Shown here: piece by piece, positions 8,178-16,757 of the stretch | Layout of the letters: each line of letters starts with the position of its first letter | Numbering within the stretch: position 1 is the first letter of the stretch | Source: Citrobacter sp. Cu233 | GTDB taxonomy: Bacteria; Pseudomonadota; Gammaproteobacteria; Enterobacterales; Enterobacteriaceae | DNA: 64,000 nucleotides | Assembly: GCF_030332225.1 (NCBI RefSeq) | Contig: NZ_JAOWIF010000033.1 | Coordinates: forward strand, 558,001 to 622,000 | Direction: 5' to 3' | The notes under the pieces: model-generated | What the model was told of the DNA's origin: nothing | Database searches by the model: none | The model's input: only the letters and a program-made list of their open reading frames with translations | Program-made: the position numbers and the translations under genes

Positions 8178-10298
8178 ATGTATATCAATAAGTTATCTAT
8201 CAGGAACTATAAAAATTTTCGTAATTCAAATTTCTACTTTGTAAAAAACTCAGTAAATACAATCATTGGTGAGAATGCTTCAGGTAAAACAAACCTATTT
8301 AATGCCATCAGACTTATTTTAGATGATTCTCTTCCTATGAATTCGAGGATACTCCTTAATGAAGACTTTCATCGTGGCATAGGTGAGCCATTTGGACATT
8401 GGATCATAATCACACTCCATTTCGATGATTTAGGTGAATCAGAAGAGGAGCAAGTTCTTGCTAACTACATGATTAATGATGGAAATGATAAATCTATAAC
8501 GAACGGGAATTATACTTTTGTATTCAGACCTAAGTTTCATATTAGGCAAAAGTTATATGAATTAACAACTGAAAATGCAACATTCAATAAACGACGGATT
8601 GCTTTCAAAGAATTGATATCTAACAATATCATTTCTAAAGAAACCTATGAAGCTGTTGCATTTGTCAGAACTAAAGTTGATTTCAATGATAATGGAATCT
8701 ATGAAACTATAGTTGGTGATTTCAATAAATTTATTTTTCCAAATCCAAATGATGATGATGCTGGATCTTTAGGAATAAAAAAACCACCTTATTTCGCTTT
8801 GGGTAGTGAGGTAGCTTGTACTTACGTTAAAGCACTAAGAAATGTTGTAGCCGACCTTAAATATTATAAGACGAACCCCCTCTACAAGCTGTTAACATTA
8901 AAAAGCAAACAAATTGATGATAGAGTTGATATTGTTGAGAATGTTAAGGCAATAAATTCAAAAATTTCATCTATACCGGAAATTGAAAGGTTAAGTAATA
9001 AAATATCATCATCATTAATTAATACTGTTGGTTCAACTTATTCACCGAAGATTTTAGTATCATCACAACTTCCAGAAGATTTTACTGAATTGATTCAATC
9101 TCTTGGTTTGGTAGTGGAAGACTCTTTAGATTATGATGGTTCAGGTCGTATTGATGATTTGAGCCTTGGAGGAGCTAATCTTATTTACCTTGCTTTAAAG
9201 CTGTATGAATATGAAGAAATTAGAGATAGTGAAGATCATATTACTCATTTTCTTTTAATAGAGGAACCAGAGGCTCATATTCATACACATATTCAAAAAA
9301 CATTATTCGATAATTTTAATTTCAAAAATACTCAAGTTTTCGTTTCTACACATTCAACTCAAATAAGTTCCGTATCAAAGATTTCTTCGATGAACATTTT
9401 ATCCCGCCAGAAGGGTTATACTGATGTTTATCAGCCATCAAATGGATTAAAACCAAAAGAAATATCATCCATTGAAAGATATCTTGATGCTATTCGTAGT
9501 GATATTTTATTTGCAAAAAGTGTAATTCTTGTTGAAGGCGATGCTGAGTTAATACTGATACCAGCAATGGTAAAAGCAACATTGGGAATCAGTTTAGATG
9601 AACTGGGCATTAGTTTAATAAAAGTAGATGGAACTGTTTTTACACATCTATCAAATCTTTTTAATAAACATCGTTTGAAGAGAAAATGTGCAATATTGAC
9701 TGATCTGGATTCGGCATATGTAAAAGAAAGTGATGAAATATTTGATGAGGAATTTGTTAAGTCTTTAGTTAATGCTGAAGTTGTTGGGTTACGAAGAAAA
9801 GTAGAGTTGGACAATTATACAAGTGATAATGAATTTGTTAATGCCTATTATGCAACGAATACATTTGAGACTGAGCTTATTAAATATTTGCAGAATAAAA
9901 AACTATTTATATCAGTAATGAAGACTGCTTATAAACAAGAAGCAAACTATAAGAAAGCAGTGGCCGAGATCTCATCGACTGATAAGAGAGTTCGTTATAA
10001 AAGAGCATTAATGTTCGCAAACAAAATCGGTAAAGGTTGGTTAGCCACGAGCATGGTTGAACATCTTAATTTTAATAATAGAATTCCCGACTATATTTTG
10101 AGTGCAGTCAAATTTGCTCTTGGAGAGCGTGAACTTAATACTATATATGAGAAAATACTTTCCTACAATATGTCATGTATTGGGGATGAGTGTGAGAAGG
10201 AATTCAATAGAATAAATAATAAGCCTGATTTAACCAGTAAATTAATAGAATATAAAAAATGTTTTAGTGATACTTTTGTTCGCTTCATGGAGTTGTGA
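8178..10298 (+). CDS. gajA: GajA-like OLD-family ATPase-nuclease
   Basis: 706-residue class 2 OLD-type protein: N-terminal ABC-like ATPase plus C-terminal TOPRIM nuclease. Walker A is GENASGKTN at residues 31-39, a signature-like LSLGGANL lies near residue 330, and Walker B is LLIEEPEAHIH near 365. The TOPRIM domain shows VILVEGDAE (near residue 450) and the metal-binding DLDS (in LTDLDSAY). The tandem arrangement with a UvrD-like helicase one base downstream is the hallmark of Gabija anti-phage systems, in which GajA is a sequence-specific nickase assembled with GajB. It is longer than the roughly 580-residue Bacillus GajA I recall, so it may be a divergent subtype. It is strongly AT-rich relative to the core genes, consistent with acquisition. 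The defence role is inferred from family and pairing. Confidence 0.85.
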   Translation: MYINKLSIRNYKNFRNSNFYFVKNSVNTIIGENASGKTNLFNAIRLILDDSLPMNSRILLNEDFHRGIGEPFGHWIIITLHFDDLGESEEEQVLANYMINDGNDKSITNGNYTFVFRPKFHIRQKLYELTTENATFNKRRIAFKELISNNIISKETYEAVAFVRTKVDFNDNGIYETIVGDFNKFIFPNPNDDDAGSLGIKKPPYFALGSEVACTYVKALRNVVADLKYYKTNPLYKLLTLKSKQIDDRVDIVENVKAINSKISSIPEIERLSNKISSSLINTVGSTYSPKILVSSQLPEDFTELIQSLGLVVEDSLDYDGSGRIDDLSLGGANLIYLALKLYEYEEIRDSEDHITHFLLIEEPEAHIHTHIQKTLFDNFNFKNTQVFVSTHSTQISSVSKISSMNILSRQKGYTDVYQPSNGLKPKEISSIERYLDAIRSDILFAKSVILVEGDAELILIPAMVKATLGISLDELGISLIKVDGTVFTHLSNLFNKHRLKRKCAILTDLDSAYVKESDEIFDEEFVKSLVNAEVVGLRRKVELDNYTSDNEFVNAYYATNTFETELIKYLQNKKLFISVMKTAYKQEANYKKAVAEISSTDKRVRYKRALMFANKIGKGWLATSMVEHLNFNNRIPDYILSAVKFALGERELNTIYEKILSYNMSCIGDECEKEFNRINNKPDLTSKLIEYKKCFSDTFVRFMEL

Positions 10299-10299
10299 T

Positions 10300-12051
10300 A
10301 TGCCATATAGAAATTTAACTTCTGAACAAATGGATGCGGTCAGATGGGATGGTCACTTATTGTTAACTGCTTGTCCTGGTTCAGGTAAAACTAAGACATT
10401 AGTTTCTAAGCTATGCTATATATTAGAGCATAAAGAATTATTTAAATTAGGTAAGAAAAAGATAATTGCTTTAACATATACCAATATAGCGGCAGGTACG
10501 ATTCTCGAAAGAATCATGTCATTCGGAATCGATAGTGATTCATTATGGATTGGAACAATACATAGTTTCTGTCTTAATTGGATTATTAAGCCTAATATGG
10601 ATAGAATACCAAGACTTCGAAAAGGTTTCTGTGTAATTGATGAGCATGAAAAGGAATCTTTAATTGATGAGATAAAAGGAAGATATGAATTATCAATTCA
10701 TGATAAAGTAAATACGGCATTAAATTTAAATTTCAAGCCACTTTATCAGCTCGGTCAAAAAGAGCATTCCGTTGTAATGGAATACCATACTTATCTAAAT
10801 TCCAATCGTTTAATAGATTTCGACTTGATCCTTAATCTATCTTGTCGTCTTCTGGACAAATATGATTTGTTATGTGAAAGACTCTCATTGCTTTTAAGGT
10901 ATATATTGGTGGATGAATACCAAGATACATCTCATATACAGTATGAAATATTACGGCTCATTGTTACGAAAAAGAATACTATAGTGTCGTTAATAGGGGA
11001 TAAGGAACAGGCCATTTATACTGGGCTTGGAGCTGTTGTAAAGGATAGATGTGAATTAATGGATTTTTTTGAGCTTGATGGCTTGGCAGAGATGAGATTG
11101 ACTGGTTGCTTTAGAAGTAGTCAATCAATTATTGATTTTTATAGTAAATATAAAGATGAGCCATATAAAATCCATTCTCTTTCAGCGTATAATGAATTTA
11201 AATCAGTTGTTGTTACTGAAAGTGCAATAGACTTTACTCAATTATCTTCATATATTTCAAGTGTGATTAAGACCCACTTGGAACAAGGTACCCCTCCAAA
11301 TGAGATCGCAGTTTTATGTCCGGGTTGGTTTGATGTAATTAAATTATCAAATGAGATCATTTCTCTGAACCCGCATTTTGAAATAGATGGAGTAATGGTT
11401 TCTCCAATACCAAAGAATAATGAGAACTTTTGGCTTAACCTTATCAAATTGCTTTTGATTAAGAAAGTTCCAAATAATTTTAATCTAAGGCAGAAACTGC
11501 TTCGTGATTTTCACAAACAACTCAATAATATTGAGCCATGGACTGAATCTTTATCTTCTAAGCAAATGATAAAATGGATTAATAAAATAGCTATTTCAGT
11601 GAACTATGATTGTGCTATTACTGATTGGATACATGAGGTAATCAATTTCTTTTGCGATTATATACAGATTAATTGCAATTCTGAAAGCTATTACTTTAAG
11701 GAAAAGGAATCATTGATAAACTCCACTCAAAAAAGAATTGATAAGTATAAAATGACATATAGAGCAAATGACTTACATTCTTTTTTTAATTCAAAAAGTG
11801 GCGTTAAAATAACAACTTGTCACTCAACAAAGGGCGATGAATTTGAGGTCGTAATCTGCACCAGTCTACTTTATGGAAAAATACCTAACTGGAATGATAT
11901 TAGAGGATGCAGTCATGAGCATCAAAATTATGTTGCTCGCAGACTTCTCTATGTCATTTCATCACGAGCAAAAAAACATTTATATATGATATCTGAATCA
12001 GGGTGTAAAACCAAAGGAGGATATCCATATAAGGTTACACCTCAATTATGA
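10300..12051 (+). CDS. gajB: GajB-like UvrD/PcrA superfamily 1 helicase
   Basis: 583-residue SF1 helicase. Motifs in order: I ACPGSGKTKT, Ia ALTYTNIAA, II LVDEYQDTS, III LIGDKEQAIY, IV GCFRSSQSI, V TCHSTKGDEFE, VI RRLLYVISSRAKK. All key residues look intact, so it should be an active ATPase. It is shorter than UvrD (about 720 residues), as expected for GajB. I start it at 10300, one base after the gajA stop, with GGAG eight bases upstream; the frame is open a little further but overlaps gajA. It would act with GajA, sensing DNA ends or nucleotide depletion in phage infection as described for Gabija. A hairpin follows the stop. Confidence 0.85.
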   Translation: MPYRNLTSEQMDAVRWDGHLLLTACPGSGKTKTLVSKLCYILEHKELFKLGKKKIIALTYTNIAAGTILERIMSFGIDSDSLWIGTIHSFCLNWIIKPNMDRIPRLRKGFCVIDEHEKESLIDEIKGRYELSIHDKVNTALNLNFKPLYQLGQKEHSVVMEYHTYLNSNRLIDFDLILNLSCRLLDKYDLLCERLSLLLRYILVDEYQDTSHIQYEILRLIVTKKNTIVSLIGDKEQAIYTGLGAVVKDRCELMDFFELDGLAEMRLTGCFRSSQSIIDFYSKYKDEPYKIHSLSAYNEFKSVVVTESAIDFTQLSSYISSVIKTHLEQGTPPNEIAVLCPGWFDVIKLSNEIISLNPHFEIDGVMVSPIPKNNENFWLNLIKLLLIKKVPNNFNLRQKLLRDFHKQLNNIEPWTESLSSKQMIKWINKIAISVNYDCAITDWIHEVINFFCDYIQINCNSESYYFKEKESLINSTQKRIDKYKMTYRANDLHSFFNSKSGVKITTCHSTKGDEFEVVICTSLLYGKIPNWNDIRGCSHEHQNYVARRLLYVISSRAKKHLYMISESGCKTKGGYPYKVTPQL

Positions 12052-12069
12052 TTTTGCATTTCATCTCTA

Positions 12070-12106
12070 TAACAATGAAAAGGTTTATGAAATTTTTTCA
12101 TTGTTA
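12070..12106. terminator. perfect hairpin after gajB
   Basis: Twelve-base arms TAACAATGAAAA and TTTTCATTGTTA around a 13-base loop, beginning 18 bp after the gajB stop. There is no T-run after the stem, but arm length and placement suggest a transcript end or a stabilising structure. Confidence 0.5.
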
Positions 12107-12176
12107 TGACACTTGACATTTAAAATATATCCTCTATCTAATATTTAGCAATAATGAAAACAAAAGGAGCGCCATA

Positions 12177-12545
12177 ATGGTTAAATATGAAAAAGCATTC
12201 AATGAAGTTAATTTTCTAATGAGTGAGATACTCGATAAATTAAATATAACATTGGAGGAAACTGATTTATTTCCTACGGAAGATATATTTAGAATAGTTG
12301 TAATGGAAATCGAAGTTGATAATTTGAAGTTGATATCCTCTATTTTTATGAATGATGAATATCATGAGGTTAAAGAGGATATGACACCCGCAGTGAACAA
12401 ATTCATACATTGGTGGGGAGATAATCTTGATTGTGATAATATAGATATACCGGCTTTAATTGCGAAAAAAGAAGAAAACATTCTTTCTCCAGTTATTTCA
12501 AAACATTTAAAAAGTGAAAAAAAACAGAGCAAAATAAGAATTTGA
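12177..12545 (+). CDS. small acidic protein of unknown function
   Basis: 122-residue protein that I do not recognise. It is acidic over residues 1-100, with a lysine-rich tail (KSEKKQSKIRI). There is no signal peptide or membrane segment, and the pattern suggests a small alpha/beta fold. AGGAG seven bases before the ATG makes translation credible, and a perfect -35 hexamer TTGACA lies at 12113-12118 in an AT-rich promoter-like stretch. It sits 125 bp after gajB in the same orientation and with the same AT-rich composition, and a terminator follows. It may be an accessory or cargo gene of the defence block. No function can be assigned from sequence. Confidence 0.65.
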   Translation: MVKYEKAFNEVNFLMSEILDKLNITLEETDLFPTEDIFRIVVMEIEVDNLKLISSIFMNDEYHEVKEDMTPAVNKFIHWWGDNLDCDNIDIPALIAKKEENILSPVISKHLKSEKKQSKIRI

Positions 12546-12611
12546 TACTTTTGATGAATATATTCTGAATCCATGGCGATTATCATGTTTATTATTTAAT
12601 AAAGCCTGCAT

Positions 12612-12640
12612 AAAAGCGACATGATTATCGCTTTTACATT
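12612..12640 (+). terminator. intrinsic terminator after the small ORF
   Basis: Stem AAAAGCGA / TCGCTTTT with an eight-base loop followed by ACATTTT, 67 bp past the stop at 12545. Confidence 0.55.
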
Positions 12641-12979
12641 TTGTAGCTCATTTGTAGCTTTAATTTAAAATAATTACACATACCAATTTAAAATCAATAT
12701 GTTAAGGCTGTGAACTTATACTGCTGCATCATGGGGGTGTGGTTGGAGAAGTCCGTATCAAGTGACTCTTTCATATCGCCTTTGCTCTTTTTTAATCTTT
12801 TTGGGTACCGGGGAAGTCTCATGTGAGTCCCTGAAAACTCACACAAACCCACAAATTTGTCATTCGAAAGCCGCCTAAAAGGCTGTAACGGCGAGCGTTG
12901 GCTCAGACTGAATGCTGTATCTTATCACCGACAACCACTGAGATTCATCCGTCGGTTGAATCGCCAGAATGTCTGGCGA
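12641..12979. other. right edge of the AT-rich block
   Basis: About 340 bp without a gene. Composition changes from AT-rich to normal near 12720. I compared it by eye with the left edge (5100-5560) and saw no direct repeat that could be an attachment site, and no integrase. An inverted repeat with arms AATCGCCAGA/TCTGGCGATT (12959-12981) lies at the stop of the leftward fidL-like gene and may end its transcript. Confidence 0.4.
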
Positions 12980-13498
12980 TTACTCATTTTCTGGCAGCGC
13001 ATAATTCTGGCAGTACAGGTAGGGGATCCCTTCTTTGGTAATCAGATAGGTATCTCTGTTCAGTGCGAAAAGATCGACATTAGAGACGCTGGTGTTGGTG
13101 AGGAAGAAATCGGGCAGGATCTGCTGGATTAAACTGGCGGAAGCCGTTTCACGGTTCGATACATGAATTTCCTGTGAGACCCATACCGGGCTGGTGCCGT
13201 AACTGGAGTGCGTAAAGAGCACCATGCGTTGTACAGTCTGTTCATTATTAGTGGCATCACTAATAATGCCATCAATATTCACAATGCCTTTAGTATCACC
13301 GCTTTTGATATCAATGATCCCCTTAAACGAGGCGGTATTACGCACGATATCAATGGCTGCCCGACAGGAAAGATTATGCAGGTGATTATGATTATTGCCG
13401 AGCCGCCAGATGCTGGCAATCGCGATTACGCAAAGGCAAAGCATCAGGATAATACCTGTCTGGATACGGAAGCGGGGAGTGCGAGGACGTAAATTCAT
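12980..13498 (-). CDS. FidL-like membrane-anchored protein
   Basis: 172-residue protein with a basic N-terminus and one membrane segment (IQTGIILMLCLCVIAIASIW, residues about 12-31), followed by a domain of about 135 residues predicted to be periplasmic. Size, topology and position immediately after a ToxR/MarT-like gene match FidL of Salmonella SPI-3, a partner-type protein of MarT whose exact function is unclear. Its ATG overlaps the upstream stop by one base (TAATG), so the two are translationally coupled. The periplasmic domain could modulate the sensor half of the regulator, as ToxS does for ToxR; that is inference. Confidence 0.7.
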   Translation of the reverse strand: MNLRPRTPRFRIQTGIILMLCLCVIAIASIWRLGNNHNHLHNLSCRAAIDIVRNTASFKGIIDIKSGDTKGIVNIDGIISDATNNEQTVQRMVLFTHSSYGTSPVWVSQEIHVSNRETASASLIQQILPDFFLTNTSVSNVDLFALNRDTYLITKEGIPYLYCQNYALPENE

Positions 13499-14301
13499 TA
13501 GCTATCATACCGTGGGTAATAGACAGACTGACACGCGTTTTCTTGTTCGCCTTTCATTGGCGAGCGGCACAACAGCACCGACAATTTTTTTGATTCCGGA
13601 TAGGTCGTGATATAGATAAATTTATTGGCCTGACATAACGCAGGATTTTTGTCGATAAACGCAGTATGCCGGGAGAAATTGCTGGCATCGTTATTAAAAT
13701 AATACTGACAGTCAGTTGATACTTGTGGTGCGGCAATATAACCGGAAAAATAATCATCACTGCTTTTCCACGGGAATACGATCAGAACGCAGATTATTAG
13801 TGTCAGCACCATCATTATCGTTTCAATGGTGGTAACCCGTAGTTTATGTGGCGTCTCCGCCAACAACGCCTCTATACCCGCTTCTGGTGTTAAGCCAGAC
13901 TCAGGTGCTCCCGGTATGTCAATGGATAAAGGGATACTCTCTGATGTTGCAATCTCCAGGATTTCAAACTCTTCATTAATAATCAGTCCCTTGCGAGGTA
14001 TCGTTGTGATGAACGTTTGCTCCAGGTCCAGTTGCAGCAGGCTTTTGCGTAATGACAGGATGCTCTGATAAAAGGCATTGAAGCTGACCTGGCGATGATG
14101 ACTACCCCAGCCAAACTCCAGTAATTCGTTCTGTGAGACTACCTTTCCGCGATGTTGAATAAGTAATAAAAGACATAGTGATGCCGAGTGTTTAAGTTTT
14201 ATCTGCTGCTCGGGATGGTCTACTCGCGTCAGACACTGTGTACCTGGCGTGAAGATTATTTTATTTTCAATTAGATAACTGACATTGCCAGTCTCGGACA
14301 T
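13498..14301 (-). CDS. MarT/ToxR-like membrane-bound winged-helix regulator
   Basis: 267-residue regulator. The N-terminal OmpR/ToxR-type winged helix spans residues about 10-110 (visible: SASLCLLLLIQHRGKVVSQN and SFNAFYQSILSLRKSL). A linker and one membrane segment (MMVLTLIICVLIVFPW, about residues 163-178) follow, then a short periplasmic domain with cysteines. This layout is that of MarT, CadC and ToxR: direct transcription control from the inner membrane. GAGG five bases before the ATG supports the start. It forms a two-gene unit with the fidL-like gene. Salmonella MarT activates the autotransporter adhesin MisL; here the pair lies next to a giant adhesin locus, which makes that locus a plausible target. 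Not proven. Confidence 0.75.
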   Translation of the reverse strand: MSETGNVSYLIENKIIFTPGTQCLTRVDHPEQQIKLKHSASLCLLLLIQHRGKVVSQNELLEFGWGSHHRQVSFNAFYQSILSLRKSLLQLDLEQTFITTIPRKGLIINEEFEILEIATSESIPLSIDIPGAPESGLTPEAGIEALLAETPHKLRVTTIETIMMVLTLIICVLIVFPWKSSDDYFSGYIAAPQVSTDCQYYFNNDASNFSRHTAFIDKNPALCQANKFIYITTYPESKKLSVLLCRSPMKGEQENACQSVYYPRYDS

Positions 14302-14736
14302 AATGCCTCAGCTCTTGATGATGCACCCAGTGGTCAGTTGGTTATGATAACACTTTGTCCAAAAAAGACGCCAGAACCGCGCAGTGTTTCAATTTGATAG
14401 CATAATATAACAACAATAGTAACTTTTTAATGAAAATAAAGAACGTGCAAATCAATGGGTTGTGTCTTTTAGGCTATTATACAAAGAGCAAAAAGACGAA
14501 ATTGTGATGACAAAGGTGATAAGCATTAATTCTTTCTGGACAGCGCAATATACTGCTCGACACCACCACGCGAGAACAAAGTCAGTGCTGTCAGCGCGTC
14601 AAAAGCACCAGGGAATGCTGGTGGTAGAGGTAGATGGAAATAAATGTCAGCTTGTATTAAAGCTGACGTTTATTTTGTCCGTTAAGTCAATTCCACCATT
14701 ATTTTGCCGAAGCAATCATTTGCTTTTGAGAGTCCC
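14302..14736. other. intergenic region with possible small RNA
   Basis: 435 bp between the divergent marT-like and iprA-like genes. It contains a strong terminator-like hairpin at 14642-14676. A frame with an ATG at 14507 has a weak ribosome context and reads straight through the hairpin into the next gene region, so I do not call a protein. A short RNA ending at the hairpin, or an attenuated leader of the downstream gene, is possible. Confidence 0.4.
14642..14676 (+). terminator. intrinsic terminator
   Basis: Arms AAATGTCAGCTT and AAGCTGACGTTT (12 pairs, one a G-T wobble) around a six-base loop, followed by ATTTTG. It lies 60 bp upstream of the iprA-like start with no called gene before it. 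Confidence 0.7.
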
Positions 14737-15342
14737 ATGTTCCAGAACGAAATAGACAAATCTGTAGTGCTGATTGGTGATGAAATAAAGAAATCGGATA
14801 ACGCCTGGCTGTCCTTACGTAAAAAGCGTCAGCGCATAGACCTGAAAGTCGATGGAAATATCTTGTTTCTGGAGAAAGGGACGGTCTCTGTATATCGAAT
14901 CGAAAATGATTTAGTGACGGTAAGCATTTCTGCACCGGCGATCCTTGGACTTCCACAAATGCGTACGGAGGTCACTGGGCACTATTTACGCTGTGACACC
15001 GATTGTGAAATGTGGGCCATGAGCGTACTGAATGCCGATCATTTATTTACCGCTAAAAATCTCTGGAAGCAGGCGTTTGATATCCTGGCGCATCATCTGC
15101 AGCGCTATTTCCAGCGTGAAGCATTGCAGTCGCACAGAACCATTCGTGAGCTGATTATTGAACACGTCAAATATATTTGGGCGATGGAGCCCGCGGTACG
15201 TGAGAAAACATCCGTATATACCTTTATTTTGACCCGCAATCATATCTCGCGCAGCGCTATTCATAAGGTATTACAGGAGCTGGTGAATGACGGAAAAATT
15301 ACGCTCAATCGGGGTAAACTTTCTGCTTATACCGCGGCATAA
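14737..15342 (+). CDS. IprA/YaiV-like winged-helix regulator
   Basis: 201-residue protein with a Crp-like architecture: an N-terminal beta-rich cyclic-nucleotide-binding-type fold (residues about 25-110) and a C-terminal winged helix (HISRSAIHKVLQELVNDGKITLNRGKL region, given here only as its landmarks HISRS and NDGKI). It resembles the IprA/YaiV group of enterobacterial regulators; IprA affects peroxide resistance in Salmonella. The start at 14737 has TGAGAG seven bases upstream; a TTG 33 bases earlier is less likely. It lies between the marT/fidL-like pair and the secretion operon, converging on the latter. Likely to regulate a neighbour, but targets are unknown. Confidence 0.7.
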   Translation: MFQNEIDKSVVLIGDEIKKSDNAWLSLRKKRQRIDLKVDGNILFLEKGTVSVYRIENDLVTVSISAPAILGLPQMRTEVTGHYLRCDTDCEMWAMSVLNADHLFTAKNLWKQAFDILAHHLQRYFQREALQSHRTIRELIIEHVKYIWAMEPAVREKTSVYTFILTRNHISRSAIHKVLQELVNDGKITLNRGKLSAYTAA

Positions 15343-15348
15343 ACATAT

Positions 15349-15375
15349 GCGCCCCTGATTAAACGCAAGGGGCGC
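15349..15375. terminator. bidirectional hairpin between convergent genes
   Basis: Arms GCGCCCCT and AGGGGCGC with an 11-base loop, between the stops of the iprA-like gene and the LapC-like gene. Confidence 0.65.
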
Positions 15376-15383
15376 GCAAGTGA

Positions 15384-16757
15384 TTAACGTTCTCTGAGCG
15401 CCTCCGCGCGCGCACGAATGATCGGTTTCAGCAGATAGCTAAGAATGGTTTTCTTACCGGTGAGGATATCGACGCTTGCCACCATACCTGGAATGATCAG
15501 CATCGGATGCTCTTTTGTACCCAGGGTGTTTTTGTCAGTTTGCAGACGAACAATATAGAAACTTCGTCCCTGCTTATCGGTAATGGTGTCTGGACTTATC
15601 TGCACCACTTCACCGCGCAGCCCGCCATAGATGGTGTAATCGTAAGCGGTAAATTTCACCATCGCGTGCTGACCTGGATGCAGGAAGGCGATATCGCGCG
15701 GCTGTATTTTTGCCTCAATTAACAGCTTGTCATCCAGCGGCACGATTTCCACCAGATCGCTGCCCGGCTGAATGACGCCGCCGATAGTATTGACCATCAC
15801 CTGCTGGACGATACCGCGCACCGGTGAAGTAACCATGGTACGATTCACCCTGTCTTCCAGCGCTTTGACGCTGGCCTGGGCTTTGCTCAGATTGGTGCGG
15901 GCTTCGTTCAGTTGAGCCAGTGCATCACTCTGAAAGCGGCCACGGCTTTCACCGATTTTGTTCTCAATCTCTTTAATTTCTGAGGCGGCTTTAGGCAACG
16001 ACAGGCTGACGGAATTGAGCTGTCCGGCGGTTTCCACTTCAGTACGATGCAAACGCAGCAGTTCGACTTTTGAAATGGCACCTGAGGCAAGTAACGGTTC
16101 TGACATTTTGATTTCCTGGCGTATTAATCCCAGGCTGTGCCTGAACTGATCTTCCTTTGATTCATAATCGCGCAATTCTTGTTTTTTCTGCACCAGTTGC
16201 TCTTCAAGTGCCGAAATTTCGTTGTGAAATTGCGCCCGACGGCTGTTATACAGTTCGGTTTCACCGCGGGCGACATCCGGGGCTTTGCTGGCAATCTCTT
16301 CTGAGATAACAAAGTCACGGTTTTCAACTTCTGCGGTCAGGCGTTCTACCTTTGCGCGCAGGCCGAGTTTATCCGCTTCTGTTTCGCCGACGTTTGAAGC
16401 AAAACGTGTGTCGTCAAGGTGCAGTAATGGGGCGCCGGCGTTGACGATTTGCCCTTCGTGGACGTACAGCTCGGTAACAATCCCGCCTTCCAGGTTCTGT
16501 ATTTTTTGCAGTTTTGACGAGGGGATCGCTTTGCCTTCACCGCGTGTCACTTCATCAATCTTCGCAAAACCTGCCCACACGAAGGACAGGACCACCAGCG
16601 CAAGGATCACCCACAGCGTCAGGCGAATGACCCGTGGAGCATCATCGATAATGGCGTGACTCACTTCATTGATACTGTCGGTTTGATTTTCATCACGGCC
16701 GTGAAAATAGTGCTGCATGAAGCGGCGAGCACGCGCCAGGAAATCAGCGAGACGCAT
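15384..16757 (-). CDS. LapC/HlyD-like type I secretion membrane-fusion protein
   Basis: 457-residue periplasmic adaptor. A short cytosolic N-terminus is followed by one membrane segment (LTLWVILALVVLSFVWAGF, about residues 46-64), a lipoyl-like half-motif GGIVTELYVHEGQIV, a long coiled-coil region (about residues 130-300) and the second lipoyl/beta-barrel part with the HlyD-family signature SPVRGIVQQV. It bridges the inner-membrane ABC transporter and the outer-membrane channel. It overlaps the ABC gene by 14 bp, so the two are co-transcribed from the lapB-like promoter. The cargo is almost certainly the giant adhesin encoded at 20822. Confidence 0.9.
   Translation of the reverse strand: MRLADFLARARRFMQHYFHGRDENQTDSINEVSHAIIDDAPRVIRLTLWVILALVVLSFVWAGFAKIDEVTRGEGKAIPSSKLQKIQNLEGGIVTELYVHEGQIVNAGAPLLHLDDTRFASNVGETEADKLGLRAKVERLTAEVENRDFVISEEIASKAPDVARGETELYNSRRAQFHNEISALEEQLVQKKQELRDYESKEDQFRHSLGLIRQEIKMSEPLLASGAISKVELLRLHRTEVETAGQLNSVSLSLPKAASEIKEIENKIGESRGRFQSDALAQLNEARTNLSKAQASVKALEDRVNRTMVTSPVRGIVQQVMVNTIGGVIQPGSDLVEIVPLDDKLLIEAKIQPRDIAFLHPGQHAMVKFTAYDYTIYGGLRGEVVQISPDTITDKQGRSFYIVRLQTDKNTLGTKEHPMLIIPGMVASVDILTGKKTILSYLLKPIIRARAEALRER

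Noticed and set aside
7621-12060. ATGATTTTGCAT on both sides of gajAB as a target-site duplication
   Set aside because: Twelve bases in AT-rich sequence without other mobile-element features; insufficient.
14462-14755. Frame of 97 codons before the iprA-like gene
   Set aside because: It reads through a strong terminator hairpin and overlaps the next gene; not convincing as a protein.
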